Positions 17,903-26,308 of a stretch of 48,708 bases of DNA are shown piece after piece. Both the position numbers and the translations under genes were made by a program. Within the stretch, counting starts at the first letter, position 1. Each line of letters starts with the position of its first letter. The stretch comes from JAABTH01 sp964390725 (GTDB taxonomy: Bacteria > Bacillota > Dethiobacteria > DTU022): NCBI GenBank assembly GCA_964390725.1, contig CAYMIW010000020.1, positions 1 to 48,708 of the forward strand, given 5' to 3'. The notes beneath the pieces were generated by a model that had not been told where the DNA came from, made no database searches, and saw only the letters and a program-made list of their open reading frames with translations.

Positions 17903-17916
17903 ATTTGGTATCAAAT
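17903..17916. promoter_or_regulatory. Candidate HicB operator upstream of hicA
   Basis: A small palindrome ATTTG-GTAT-CAAAT lies just before TATTAT (17921-17926), a possible -10 box, and 33 bases before the hicA start. HicB proteins with a ribbon-helix-helix domain autorepress from such sites. The match is short, so this is tentative. Confidence 0.3.
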
Positions 17917-17949
17917 ATGGTATTATAGTAAATACAAAAGGGTAAAACT

Positions 17950-18219
17950 ATGTCGCAAATTAAGAAATTGTATAATAAGTTAAATAGAAAGCCAACTCCA
18001 AGAGATGTAGAATTCGAAGAATTAGATCGATTACTTAAATATTTTGGTTTTGATCGTAGACAACCTTCAAGAGGAGGTAGTCATTATATTTACACTCACA
18101 AAGAGTTAAACGAATTTCAGGTTACCGTAGCAAAGGATAATCCAGTAAAACCTCCATATGTAAGAAATGCGATTACAGCAATAAACAAATTGATTGAGAT
18201 TAGAGACGGGAATGATTAG
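17950..18219 (+). CDS. hicA: HicA-family mRNA interferase toxin
   Basis: HicA toxins are small dsRBD-fold ribonucleases that cleave mRNA in a translation-independent way. This 89 aa protein has the family core: ELDRLLKYFGFDRRQPSRGGSHYIYTH, with the catalytic His in GGSH near residue 43, then QVTVAKDNPVKPPYVRNAI, where most members have a basic VPxH-type strand. It is a little longer at the N-terminus than minimal HicA. ATG follows AAAGGG. It is the first gene of a tight three-gene cassette (hicA-hicB-SecB-like), with 1 base to hicB. The region is very AT-rich compared with the chromosome, consistent with horizontal transfer. Confidence 0.9.
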   Translation: MSQIKKLYNKLNRKPTPRDVEFEELDRLLKYFGFDRRQPSRGGSHYIYTHKELNEFQVTVAKDNPVKPPYVRNAITAINKLIEIRDGND

Positions 18220-18220
18220 T

Positions 18221-18820
18221 ATGAAAAATGAAGATATGGATAAGATTTATGAAGAAGAAATTAAAAAGGAATATAAGATTAAGTTATATCCAATGAAGGA
18301 TGAAAGCAACGAGACAATATGGGCAGCGGAAATGCCTGAACTACCAGGGTGTATTGGTGCTGGCGACACTCCTCAAGAAGCATTAAGTGCACTAGAAGAT
18401 GCGAAAATGTCATGGATTGATATTGCAGTATCTGATGGTAAAAGGATACCAGAGCCAATGAAGGATTATGATATAGATTATAGCGGAAAATTTACATTGA
18501 GGTTACCTATAACATTACACAAAGATCTTTCTGAAACAGCAGAAGAGGAAGGAATTAGTTTGAATCAATATCTTTTATTTCTAATTTCTAAGCATCATTA
18601 TGAAAAAATAAGCTATAAAAAAGTAGAAGATTGGCTTTTACATTATAGCCAAAATATATTGATGCAATTTACTAAACCTTATTACGAAAACTTAAGTAAA
18701 TATATGTTTTCAACATTACATAGTGTTAAAAGGTTTAGTAGAGAGCCAAATATAAATATGAGCTCAGTTTTACAAGGATTCGAAAAGGAATCTGATAGGA
18801 GGGTGAAAGTTGTCAACTAA
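18221..18820 (+). CDS. hicB: HicB antitoxin with C-terminal extension
   Basis: The 199 aa antitoxin has three parts. Residues ~15-75 are the partial RNase H fold that caps HicA (IWAAEMPELPGCIGAGDTPQ, EALSALEDAKMSWID). Residues ~90-126 are a ribbon-helix-helix DNA-binding unit (FTLRLPITLHKDLSETAEEEG, SLNQYLLFLISKHH). Residues ~127-199 form an extension absent from ordinary HicB, rich in aromatics (VEDWLLHY, TKPYYENLSKYMF, VKRF). I infer that this tail is a chaperone-addiction segment recognised by the SecB-like product of the next gene. ATG 18221 is 9 bases after GACGGGA; ATG 18212 is possible. The 3' end overlaps the next gene by 11 bases. Confidence 0.88.
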   Translation: MKNEDMDKIYEEEIKKEYKIKLYPMKDESNETIWAAEMPELPGCIGAGDTPQEALSALEDAKMSWIDIAVSDGKRIPEPMKDYDIDYSGKFTLRLPITLHKDLSETAEEEGISLNQYLLFLISKHHYEKISYKKVEDWLLHYSQNILMQFTKPYYENLSKYMFSTLHSVKRFSREPNINMSSVLQGFEKESDRRVKVVN

Positions 18821-19253
18821 AAATATTATTAATAGAAACATATTAGGATTGTCATTAGATTCTGTTAAATATAAAAGTGTTAAATATAAAGGCACTGAAG
18901 AGAAAAAAACAAAAAAGGAAAAATCTTATGCACCTGTTATAAAAGATAATTATAAATTAGTCCAAGTAAGAGATGCGGAAATAGAAGTAGAGTATACAAG
19001 GGAAGTTTATTTTAAACCAAATGCAATTATGAATACAATAATAATAATTTCTTTCATAATGGGATTGGATAAAGAAGATGATGAAATAATTAACGAAGAA
19101 GATATTTTGAAAGAATTAAATTATAGAAAAAAAGACCTGTTAACAGCACCAGCTAGTATTGCTTCAATGATAACAAGTAATCTAACTAGTATATCTCTAC
19201 CTTTCCCACTTGTATCACTACCTTTTTATAGTGATTATGAAAAACAAGAATAA
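18810..19253 (+). CDS. SecB-like chaperone (putative TA-associated)
   Basis: A 147 aa protein whose C-terminus (ASIASMITSNLTSISLPFPL and following) matches the end of SecB, where a helix like ARECISDLVSRG leads into FPPLNLAPVNF. The middle KLVQVRDAEIEVEYTREVYF gives alternating strands like the SecB beta-sheet, and the beginning LGLSLDSVKYKSVKYK resembles the SecB first strand. It starts at TTG 18810 after AGGAGGGTGA and overlaps hicB. SecB-like proteins encoded beside toxin-antitoxin pairs (the mycobacterial HigBA system is the best known) hold the antitoxin and protect it from proteolysis. The SecB assignment rests on pattern recognition of a divergent protein, and the context adds weight. 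Confidence 0.72.
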   Translation: MSTKNIINRNILGLSLDSVKYKSVKYKGTEEKKTKKEKSYAPVIKDNYKLVQVRDAEIEVEYTREVYFKPNAIMNTIIIISFIMGLDKEDDEIINEEDILKELNYRKKDLLTAPASIASMITSNLTSISLPFPLVSLPFYSDYEKQE

Positions 19254-19680
19254 TATATTTTTAAAAACGATCAAGCCCTTGTTATTGTGTAAAAGTTTTT
19301 GGTTAGAACCAAAAGTTGTCAGATGATCAATATCATCTTTTTCAAACAAATTGGATGTTCTTTTTTATTATAGCTTATATTTGGTCAAATCGAAATAATG
19401 ATGACAACAGTTCCAAATAAATTATGGGCATACAGGATGATGTAGCTAATATAAGAAAAGATTTAGCTGATTGTTACTAAAAGTATAGATCCTTATAGTT
19501 TTATTGAATTATACATTTCAAACCAAGTCCCCCTCCCGACACCAAAAGTTTGCACTAAGTCAGGGAAGTAGGTAACTCTGACTTCTTGCTTATAGTGAGT
19601 GATCTGAAAAGGAGATATGCTTAATTCAGTTGTAATCGCATTAGCCTGTTGGATTATATATAGGTCATGCATAAGATTTG
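19254..19680. other. Non-coding AT-rich junction
   Basis: This 427-base stretch between the SecB-like gene and the ABC ATPase gene has no supportable gene. It holds the internal tRNA 3'-end copy at 19524-19544. Just after that, AAGTCAG and CTGACTT arms (about 19557-19585) could form a weak hairpin at the end of the minus-strand ABC operon. An 18-codon frame at 19424-19480 is too short to call. Confidence 0.6.
19524..19544 (+). repeat. Internal attachment-site copy (tRNA-Leu 3' end)
   Basis: These 21 bases are identical to 16199-16219, the T-loop to CCA end of the intact tRNA-Leu; identity stops abruptly on both sides. The right tRNA copy shares the last 16 bases. Such a core repeat is the usual scar of site-specific integration into a tRNA gene and divides the island into two compartments. 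Confidence 0.85.
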
Positions 19681-21411
19681 TCATACACCCGAGAGGTTTA
19701 GCTCTAACGTTTTCATTAGTTTTTGAGTATATGGATACTTGGGATTATCAAATATTTTAAATACAGGCCCGCCCTCTATTATTTTCCCGGATTGCATAAT
19801 GTATACTCTGTCAGATATTTTTCTGGCTAAGTGTAAATCATGTGTAATATAGAGTAGGGTAAAACCTGATTCATTTTGTATTTTCTTAACCTCTCGTAAG
19901 AAATTTGCTTGAGTAGAAGGATCCAGCATGGAGGTTATTTCATCGGCAATTAAAAGACGGGGTTTGGTAATCAAGGCTTTTGCAATGGCTAGACGCTGTC
20001 TTTGCCCACCACTGAGACTGTAACAGTATCTATTTAAAAAACTCTCCGATACGGGCATATGAACCATAGTTAAAACCTCAATAACTCTTTCTTTGCGATA
20101 ATCCTGATCCTTGTATTTAATAATATCAAGCGGTTCCTTAACCACGTCAACAACTGTCATACGATGATTAGTTGCAGATATAGGGTCCTGAAAAACTATT
20201 TGCATGCCACCGATCATTTTTGTCGCCCAATTATTTTTTGTTTCTTTATTGAAAAAGTACACCTTGCCTTCATCACCTTTAATAGTGCCGGCTAAGATAT
20301 GAGCGAGGGTGGATTTGCCCGATCCTGATTCACCTACCAGAGCTACTACTTCTCCGCTTTTTAATATGATATCGACGCCATTTAATGCTTTAACGATGGT
20401 TTTATTTTTCAACATATAATGTTTTTTTACATTTTCTGCACGAAGCACTGTTTCAATTCCACCTTTATGACAGGCAATTAGCCTATTCGGCAGAACTTCT
20501 TGTAAGTATGGAACTGAGGTTAAACATATTTCTGCTCTTTGTGGGCAGCGATAGTAAAAAGAGCATCCCTTTTCAGGTAATGTTAACCCCAAATCGCTGG
20601 TAATTCCCCAAAGATCTTTATATTTATAAAGCTGGGGGGAAGAGTTTAAGAAGCCTCTTGTATAAGTATGGCAGGGGTTATCTATTATTTCTTTGGTTAT
20701 ACCAGATTCAATTATTCTTCCGTTATACATAACAACTAATTTTGTGGTAAGTGCATTTATAATATCCAGATCGTGTGAAATCAGGATTATAGTAAACCCA
20801 AATCTCTGTTTAAGTTTTTTTAGCATCTCGACCAGGTCATTTTTACTAAGAGCATCCAGTGACGTAGTAGGTTCATCAAGAATAAGTATTTTAGGGTTAC
20901 AGGCAAGAGCCATTGCCAGTAGTATCCTTTGAAGCATGCCACCTGAAAGTTGGTGTGGGTAACTGTCCAACCATATATTATCCAAACCAACGATTTCGTA
21001 AAGGTAACGAACCTTTTTCTTTAATTCATTGGTGGATAAATTATAATGTTTTTTTATAGATTCACAAATTTGTGCTTCTATCGTGAGAACCGGGTTAAGA
21101 ACTTCGACCGAGTTCTGGAAAGCAATTGATATATCTTTCCAACGAATTCTGTTCAGGTCGCTTTCCGATAATGCAAGAATATCCTCACCCTTAAAAATAA
21201 TCTTTCCATTTACAGTAGCATTTTTAAGAAGTTTTAAAATTGACATTACCAATGAGCTTTTACCACAGCCAGACTCGCCGATAATGCCCAAATCTTCGTT
21301 ACGGTTTAGATCAAATGTAGCGTTTGAAACGGCTTGAACAACCTCTGAGTCATGCCTATATTGAACAGAAAGATTTTCTATTTTCAGCAATGATTTGTTG
21401 ACGGAGTTCAT
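19681..21411 (-). CDS. Fused DppD-DppF-type ABC transporter ATPase
   Basis: The 576 aa protein contains both ATPases of an Opp/Dpp importer in one chain. The first half has Walker A GESGCGKSSL, signature LSGGMLQR and Walker B ILILDEPTTSLD, and ends in the oligopeptide-ATPase Cys tail (CSFYYRCP...C...CH). The second half has GESGSGKSTL, LSGGQRQR and LLIADEITSMLD. In most Opp systems these are separate genes, as in the second system at 42050-44170. I place the start at ATG 21411, after GGGAGA with 5-base spacing; the longer frame adds 22 non-homologous residues. It is the last gene of the cobalamin-riboswitch operon. Confidence 0.93.
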   Translation of the reverse strand: MNSVNKSLLKIENLSVQYRHDSEVVQAVSNATFDLNRNEDLGIIGESGCGKSSLVMSILKLLKNATVNGKIIFKGEDILALSESDLNRIRWKDISIAFQNSVEVLNPVLTIEAQICESIKKHYNLSTNELKKKVRYLYEIVGLDNIWLDSYPHQLSGGMLQRILLAMALACNPKILILDEPTTSLDALSKNDLVEMLKKLKQRFGFTIILISHDLDIINALTTKLVVMYNGRIIESGITKEIIDNPCHTYTRGFLNSSPQLYKYKDLWGITSDLGLTLPEKGCSFYYRCPQRAEICLTSVPYLQEVLPNRLIACHKGGIETVLRAENVKKHYMLKNKTIVKALNGVDIILKSGEVVALVGESGSGKSTLAHILAGTIKGDEGKVYFFNKETKNNWATKMIGGMQIVFQDPISATNHRMTVVDVVKEPLDIIKYKDQDYRKERVIEVLTMVHMPVSESFLNRYCYSLSGGQRQRLAIAKALITKPRLLIADEITSMLDPSTQANFLREVKKIQNESGFTLLYITHDLHLARKISDRVYIMQSGKIIEGGPVFKIFDNPKYPYTQKLMKTLELNLSGV

Positions 21412-21427
21412 AACTTTCTCCCAGTTC

Positions 21428-22282
21428 TTATAAATTAGGATCACATAATTTTTCAATATCACGTGTAATAAAGGCAAGAGATATTACCAGCAAAGAAATT
21501 GCCAACCAGGGAAAGACAACCCACCACTTCCAGAAGTCTGTATGATAAATACCACTAAAACCAAGCGCATGATTAAGTATTAGCCCCCAGCTTTTAGAAG
21601 TAGGGTCTCCAAGACCAAGAAAGGACAAACTAGCTTCAGCAATAATAGCTTTACTGACTAACCTTACCGCATTTATAGCTAAAACCGGAAAGAGTTCTTT
21701 TAAAAAGTGAACTCTTAATAAATAACCTGCACTTGCTCCATATGTCCTGGCAGATGTTACATAGTTCATGTTCTTCAGGACCATAACCTGGGCACGTACT
21801 ATCCTTGCTGTTCTTGTCCAGGAAAAAATAACAAGTACGATAACGATATTTATTAAGCTGGGTCCTAAAAAGGTTGCCAGCAAAATAATCAATGGTAATT
21901 CAGGGATAGAAATCATAATATCTACTAATCTCATGATCAGTTTGTCGATCCATCCTCCCAAATAGCCGGATAAAGAACCGATAATACTGCCAATTATTAC
22001 AGAAAGTATAGATGTTAGAGAACCGATCAATAAACTTATCCTGGCCCCATAGGCAATCTGTGACCATAGATCATAACCCAGTTCATCCGTGCCCATGAAA
22101 TGTTTGCCACCGGGAGGAATAAGGGGAGGGGCACTGGAAATGTCATGTGGATAAATTGAAATATATGGAGCGAATACAGCTACTATAATATACAGCATGA
22201 TAATAAACAAAGAAAACTTTCCTTGTATGGACCATTTTCTTAATCTCTTTTCTATATTTGCTGATATATTATTCAGAACCAT
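21428..22282 (-). CDS. Opp/Dpp-type ABC permease (DppC-like)
   Basis: An inner-membrane permease of 284 aa with about six helices. The DppC-type N-terminal motif HFMGTDELGYDLWSQIAYGARISL leads into the transport domain. The coupling loop YVTSARTYGASAGYLLRVHFLKE, the EAA-type contact for the ATPase, is near residues 185-207, and ASLSFLGLG follows as in the family. Its ATG comes directly after the stop of the upstream permease gene. It should pair with the DppB-like protein to form the membrane channel. Confidence 0.93.
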   Translation of the reverse strand: MVLNNISANIEKRLRKWSIQGKFSLFIIMLYIIVAVFAPYISIYPHDISSAPPLIPPGGKHFMGTDELGYDLWSQIAYGARISLLIGSLTSILSVIIGSIIGSLSGYLGGWIDKLIMRLVDIMISIPELPLIILLATFLGPSLINIVIVLVIFSWTRTARIVRAQVMVLKNMNYVTSARTYGASAGYLLRVHFLKELFPVLAINAVRLVSKAIIAEASLSFLGLGDPTSKSWGLILNHALGFSGIYHTDFWKWWVVFPWLAISLLVISLAFITRDIEKLCDPNL

Positions 22283-23254
22283 TTAACTAAACCTCGGATC
22301 AAGTTTTTTATAGACAAGATCAGCAATGAGATTTGCAGAAAGGGTGAGTAAGGTTACTATCAAAAAAATCCCTTGAATTAAAGGATAATCTCTCGTCGAT
22401 ACAGCTTCCTGCATGAGCATACCCAATCCTGGATATGCAAAAACGTTTTCCACAAGTATTGTTCCTCCGATCAATGCACCGATGCTTAGAAATACTCTAG
22501 TTACGACGGGAAGCATGGCATTTCGTAAGGCATGTTTTACAATTATTCTTTGTTTTGTTAAACCTTTGGCCGTTGCAGTTGTGATATACTTTTTACCCAT
22601 AACAGAGACTACACTATTTCTGGCGAGGAAGTAAATACTGCCGATCCGTGCCATTGAAAGGGATATAACCGGTAAAACAGCGTGATGAATTATGTCCTTA
22701 AAGTGCTGAAAGGTGTTTAAGTGGTCATGGTAATAAGAATATGCGCCATAGAGAGGAAACAGCTTTAGTCGCGCGGCAAAAACAAACAGAAATATTAATC
22801 CCAGTATGAAGGCAGGTATTTCGGACAATACTATCATTTTTGTATAGATTACCCGATCCAGTGGTCTGTTTCTGAAATATGCAGAAATAGCTCCCAAGAT
22901 GCTACCAAAAATAGTAGTAATAAAAATTGAAGATAAAACCAAAAAAGATGTCCAGTGTAGCTTTTTTAAAATTATTTCAGCCACAGGCATATTGTAAATA
23001 ATGCTTTTCCCCAGATCTAACCGCAGCAGGTTTCGTAAGTAATGAAAATATTGTTCATGCATGGGAAGATTTAAATTGTAGTAATCCCGAAAATAGATTC
23101 TTTGTTCTTCAGTCATCTTTAAAACTCCGTCGTATGTATCTGCCGTTAGTTGAATAAGAGGATCCCCGGGCAAAGCCCGGGGTAAGAAAAAGTTTAGTGA
23201 AATGATTATAATAAAAGTTAACAGGTATTCCAGGAATCTATTAACAATAATCAT
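22283..23254 (-). CDS. Opp/Dpp-type ABC permease (DppB-like)
   Basis: A 323 aa permease with about six helices. The DppB signature is visible as FLPRALPGDPLIQLTADTY near the N-terminus, DLGKSIIYNMPVAEIIL near residue 76, and YITTATAKGLTKQRIIVKHALRNAM near residues 220-245, which is the ATPase-coupling loop. GTILVENVFAYPGLG follows. The start ATG overlaps the stop of the binding-protein gene by 4 bases. Of the Opp subfamilies it resembles peptide/nickel permeases, but the substrate cannot be told from the channel. Confidence 0.93.
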   Translation of the reverse strand: MIIVNRFLEYLLTFIIIISLNFFLPRALPGDPLIQLTADTYDGVLKMTEEQRIYFRDYYNLNLPMHEQYFHYLRNLLRLDLGKSIIYNMPVAEIILKKLHWTSFLVLSSIFITTIFGSILGAISAYFRNRPLDRVIYTKMIVLSEIPAFILGLIFLFVFAARLKLFPLYGAYSYYHDHLNTFQHFKDIIHHAVLPVISLSMARIGSIYFLARNSVVSVMGKKYITTATAKGLTKQRIIVKHALRNAMLPVVTRVFLSIGALIGGTILVENVFAYPGLGMLMQEAVSTRDYPLIQGIFLIVTLLTLSANLIADLVYKKLDPRFS

Positions 23255-24918
23255 TGTTTTTCATTCCACTGAGAATAAAGAACATAGGAAAGTTTTGCAT
23301 CGGTAAAGTTACGTGCGTCATATTCATGAATCCACTCATCGTAATTTGCAGGTCTGTATACTGTATAGTCATATCCAAAATATAGGGGAATTTCTAAAAC
23401 TTCTTCAGCAAGTATTTCCTGTATTTCATAAAGCATATTCTTACGTTCTTCGAAATCCATAATCATCCGCTGTTCACTTAAAAGAGTAAATAAGTATTCG
23501 TTATAGTAACCAATTGTTGCCATCTGTGCGCTGGCTCTTCCCATCTCTTCGTCTACACAAAAGCGTTCTCTTAAATAATCAGGGTCATCGCCAAGCCCTG
23601 CATGGCCAACAATAGCCAATTCGAACTCGCCTTCTCTAACCTGGGTTTCCTGTGCAGAGCCATCCATGGAATAAATGTTTAATTCGATCCCGGCTCTCTG
23701 AAGCTGTTCTTTTACAAGTTCTGCCGAGCGAATTGAATCCTCTCCGATCAGCAAATTTAAAGATATCCGTTCTCCTTTTTCATTGATCACGAATCCCGAC
23801 TGATCTTGTTCTGTGTACCCTAACACTGCAAACAATTCCTGACACTTGATTAAATCACAGTCGTACTGCCTAACATTTGGATTATACATATTATGTGCAG
23901 GAGGCAAAATACCGGAGTTACTGGGCTCTCCAATACCACGTCCCAGTTTCTCGATTAACTCATATGTATCGATTGCATAAGCAATAGCCTGGCGAAGAGA
24001 TTTCTCGTTTAAAAGGCTGTTTCCATTTAGGTTAAACAGCAGCCTGCTTCCGGAAAGAGCCGGGCCAACGACAACTTTGTAATCAGGATCTGCTTCGAAT
24101 TTCTCAAGAAGATCATTAGGCACATGCCGTACAATATCTATTTCACCAGCTTCGAGCGCGAGCACACCATCGGAAACAGGAAACCGGATAAGAATTTTTG
24201 CGCCTGGAGTAGGCCCCCAGAATTCAGAGAAAGCTTCATATTTATATGTGCCTGCACTTTTATTATAATCTGCCAGCATATATGGGCCGGTCCCGACTGT
24301 TGCATTTTCAGCTTCATATTCATTGGGATCATCAACATTTTCCCAGATATGTTTTGGTACAATTCTTACTTTACCAATTCGTTCCAACAAAGGAGCGCCT
24401 ATTTCAGTAACTGTAATTAATACCTGGTTCGGTTCTATAACTTCAACATTTTCTATGTCAGTAGAGCTGATAGGTGATTCTACCATTGGAAAATCTTTAG
24501 TATAATCAAAAGTAAATTTCACATCTTCTGCAGAAAATGGAGTTCCATCATGCCAGATAACATTGTCTCTGAGTGTAAAAAGATATTGTTTTCCACCATC
24601 TAAAATTTCATATTCTTTTGCCAGCCATGGAATGATACTTTTGTCATCTTTTTCTAACAAAGAATCGTAAATGAGGTTAATGGTCCTGTTCCCGCCACCT
24701 TTACGTCCTCTTAGCCATGGGGTAGGATAACCTGAATCGCCACCGCTCATCCTCAATATCTCAACCTGGCCATTTGTTAAATCAGAGGAGCTATCTGAAG
24801 TAGAAATATCATTTTGAAGCTCGTGATTTACGACTGTATTATCGCTACAGCCTATAACAAGTGCACTAAGTAAAAGAGTGATTAAAATTAACACTATAGT
24901 ATTTCCTGTTTTAGACAT
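23251..24918 (-). CDS. Family 5 extracellular solute-binding lipoprotein
   Basis: A 555 aa binding protein of the peptide/nickel/opine class. A signal peptide ends in the lipobox LVIGC (Cys ~24), so it is a lipoprotein tethered outside the membrane. The SBP_bac_5 pattern is clear: LRDNVIWHDGTPFSAEDVKFTFD, GTGPYMLADYNKSAG, LRQAIAYAIDTYELIEKLG and DDPDYLRERFC. Family 5 proteins bind peptides, Ni or Co chelates, opines or sugars. Because the operon is preceded by a cobalamin riboswitch, I infer a cobalt chelate or corrinoid-related ligand, but no residue seen proves it. ATG follows GAAGGA. Confidence 0.92.
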   Translation of the reverse strand: MSKTGNTIVLILITLLLSALVIGCSDNTVVNHELQNDISTSDSSSDLTNGQVEILRMSGGDSGYPTPWLRGRKGGGNRTINLIYDSLLEKDDKSIIPWLAKEYEILDGGKQYLFTLRDNVIWHDGTPFSAEDVKFTFDYTKDFPMVESPISSTDIENVEVIEPNQVLITVTEIGAPLLERIGKVRIVPKHIWENVDDPNEYEAENATVGTGPYMLADYNKSAGTYKYEAFSEFWGPTPGAKILIRFPVSDGVLALEAGEIDIVRHVPNDLLEKFEADPDYKVVVGPALSGSRLLFNLNGNSLLNEKSLRQAIAYAIDTYELIEKLGRGIGEPSNSGILPPAHNMYNPNVRQYDCDLIKCQELFAVLGYTEQDQSGFVINEKGERISLNLLIGEDSIRSAELVKEQLQRAGIELNIYSMDGSAQETQVREGEFELAIVGHAGLGDDPDYLRERFCVDEEMGRASAQMATIGYYNEYLFTLLSEQRMIMDFEERKNMLYEIQEILAEEVLEIPLYFGYDYTVYRPANYDEWIHEYDARNFTDAKLSYVLYSQWNEKQ

Positions 24919-24940
24919 GTTCTTAATCCTTCTTTCGTTG

Positions 24941-25828
24941 TTATTTTACTTCCGGTTTGTGAACCCACCAAATCATTGCGCTGCTTGCATGCCGGTTGTT
25001 TGATGATTCTTTTAACTTATGCAAATTATTCTCGACATATTGCTTAATGATCTTTTCTTTTTCCAATGTAATATCCAGGTAATTGCTAAAATACCAGATT
25101 AGTTTCTCTGCAATTATTTCTTTCGATTGTCTAAAAGAAGCACGCATTGGAAGGGAAAACATTTCAGGTTGGTAGCCCATTGAATAGATCAAGCCAAAAG
25201 GATATATAATGTCTCTTGGATTATCTCCCATAGGTTCATCAAAAAAATAGTTCCATAGTTCTTCTGCAAATTGCCATCTTTGGCCTGATTGGGTGCTTAA
25301 ATAGCATGCTTCGCGGGAAGCATCATTCATTTTTAAGATATCCTTTGGTTCTTGAATCCCTGGGGTCATAGATGCAAAAACCAGATCAAACTGTTTAACC
25401 ATTTGCTCTTTTTGGAGATTTATTTCCTGCCATCTTTTATCCATTACCTTGATGTTTTTTATTTTATCTCCATTTATTCTATTTCTAAGGATATTGACCA
25501 TTTCACTTGCCGGTTCCAATGCAACGACTGTATCGGCAATTTTTGAAATAGGGAGAGAATAGTTGCCTATACCAGCACCTATGTCAAGGACATGTATCCC
25601 TTTCCTTAAAATTCCTGATTCCTTGAGCTTATCTATGACAGTGGCTCTTACTAGTGATTTATCTTTTGTATTGCTATTATTGGTAAAATTTTTAGCTCTT
25701 TTATTCCACCTTTCTACGAGTTCTTTTTCATTGTTAATAACTCTAGTCTTTTGAGGTGAATGCTTAAGAACATTTCTCCAGATTTCCAGCCAGGATTCCT
25801 CCTTGGTTAATGATAAGCCTGACAACAA
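24941..25828 (-). CDS. Class I SAM-dependent methyltransferase
   Basis: A 295 aa cytosolic methyltransferase. SAM-binding motif I is VLDIGAGIGNYSLPIS near residues 82-97; motif II TVVALEPASEMVNILR follows at ~102-117. The KELVERWNKRAKNF lead-in is typical of this methyltransferase group. The C-terminal half (YPFGLIYSMGYQPEMFSLPM, KLIWYFSNYLD) is not one I can tie to a substrate. It is the first gene after the cobalamin riboswitch and precedes the importer genes by about 20 bases, so it probably modifies the imported ligand or helps make a chelator. The start is one of two adjacent TTG codons (25828 or 25825) after AAAGGGG. Confidence 0.85.
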   Translation of the reverse strand: MLSGLSLTKEESWLEIWRNVLKHSPQKTRVINNEKELVERWNKRAKNFTNNSNTKDKSLVRATVIDKLKESGILRKGIHVLDIGAGIGNYSLPISKIADTVVALEPASEMVNILRNRINGDKIKNIKVMDKRWQEINLQKEQMVKQFDLVFASMTPGIQEPKDILKMNDASREACYLSTQSGQRWQFAEELWNYFFDEPMGDNPRDIIYPFGLIYSMGYQPEMFSLPMRASFRQSKEIIAEKLIWYFSNYLDITLEKEKIIKQYVENNLHKLKESSNNRHASSAMIWWVHKPEVK

Positions 25829-25930
25829 AACACCCCTTTCTTTGTTTATTTATGATTCTCATTTAATGCTGGAAGTAATTGTATCCAATCACCACTCTTC
25901 CCAAGAATGATTCATTTGCTGGTTAAAAAT

Positions 25931-25962
25931 AAAAAAGGTCTCTTAGTTTTTTCTAAGAGACC
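25931..25962 (-). terminator. Attenuator terminator of the cobalamin riboswitch
   Basis: On the minus strand a perfect 10-bp stem (GGTCTCTTAG / CTAAGAGACC, 25937-25962) with a six-base loop is followed by TTTTTTATTTTT. It lies between the B12 aptamer and the methyltransferase start, so it is likely the ligand-controlled terminator. Confidence 0.88.
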
Positions 25963-26044
25963 TTCCCATTTTTAGGACGTCTTGGATGACAACTGAATAG
26001 CCGACTGCAAAAAAACAATAATTCCCCTTGTTTTTTTACAACAC

Positions 26045-26200
26045 TTAAGGCAGGTCTCCTGGCTAGCGATTCATCCTTGTCCCAGCCTTCCCAGAGCAAA
26101 TGCTCCAGTGGCAATCAGGGAGTCGTTCTCGCATACAGTGGTGGGTCCGCGCCGGCTTATCCGGTCTTCCCTATTATACTCTTTCGAGTCACCTTAAATG
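26045..26200 (-). promoter_or_regulatory. Cobalamin (B12) riboswitch
   Basis: Read on the minus strand, the aptamer shows the conserved blocks in order: AATAGGGAA, GCCGGCGCGGACCCACCACT, a GCCACTG block, GGGAAGG, and the hallmark AGCCAGGAGACCTGCC. This is a full cobalamin riboswitch, followed by a terminator and then the methyltransferase/ABC operon, so cobalamin should repress it. A -35-like TTGAAC and a -10-like TAGTAT box lie just upstream on the minus strand. Confidence 0.96.
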
Positions 26201-26308
26201 TTTTTCTTTTTATACTACTACAACCTTATATTTAGTTCAAGGATTTAATTAAAAATAATTCAAAAGCGCTTCAGTAAGGAGGGAAGCCTATCTAATTACT
26301 TGAGTTAA

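Noticed and set aside
19424..19480. An 18-codon peptide in the island junction
   Set aside because: No good ribosome binding site is seen and the length is too short to support without conservation data.
19524..19544. A third tRNA-Leu gene
   Set aside because: Only the last 21 bases of the tRNA are present; the acceptor 5' strand, D-arm and anticodon arm are missing. It is an attachment core.
23251..24918. NikA-type nickel binding protein
   Set aside because: Family 5 membership is clear, but no nickel-site residue is recognisable and the riboswitch senses cobalamin, so no metal is assigned.
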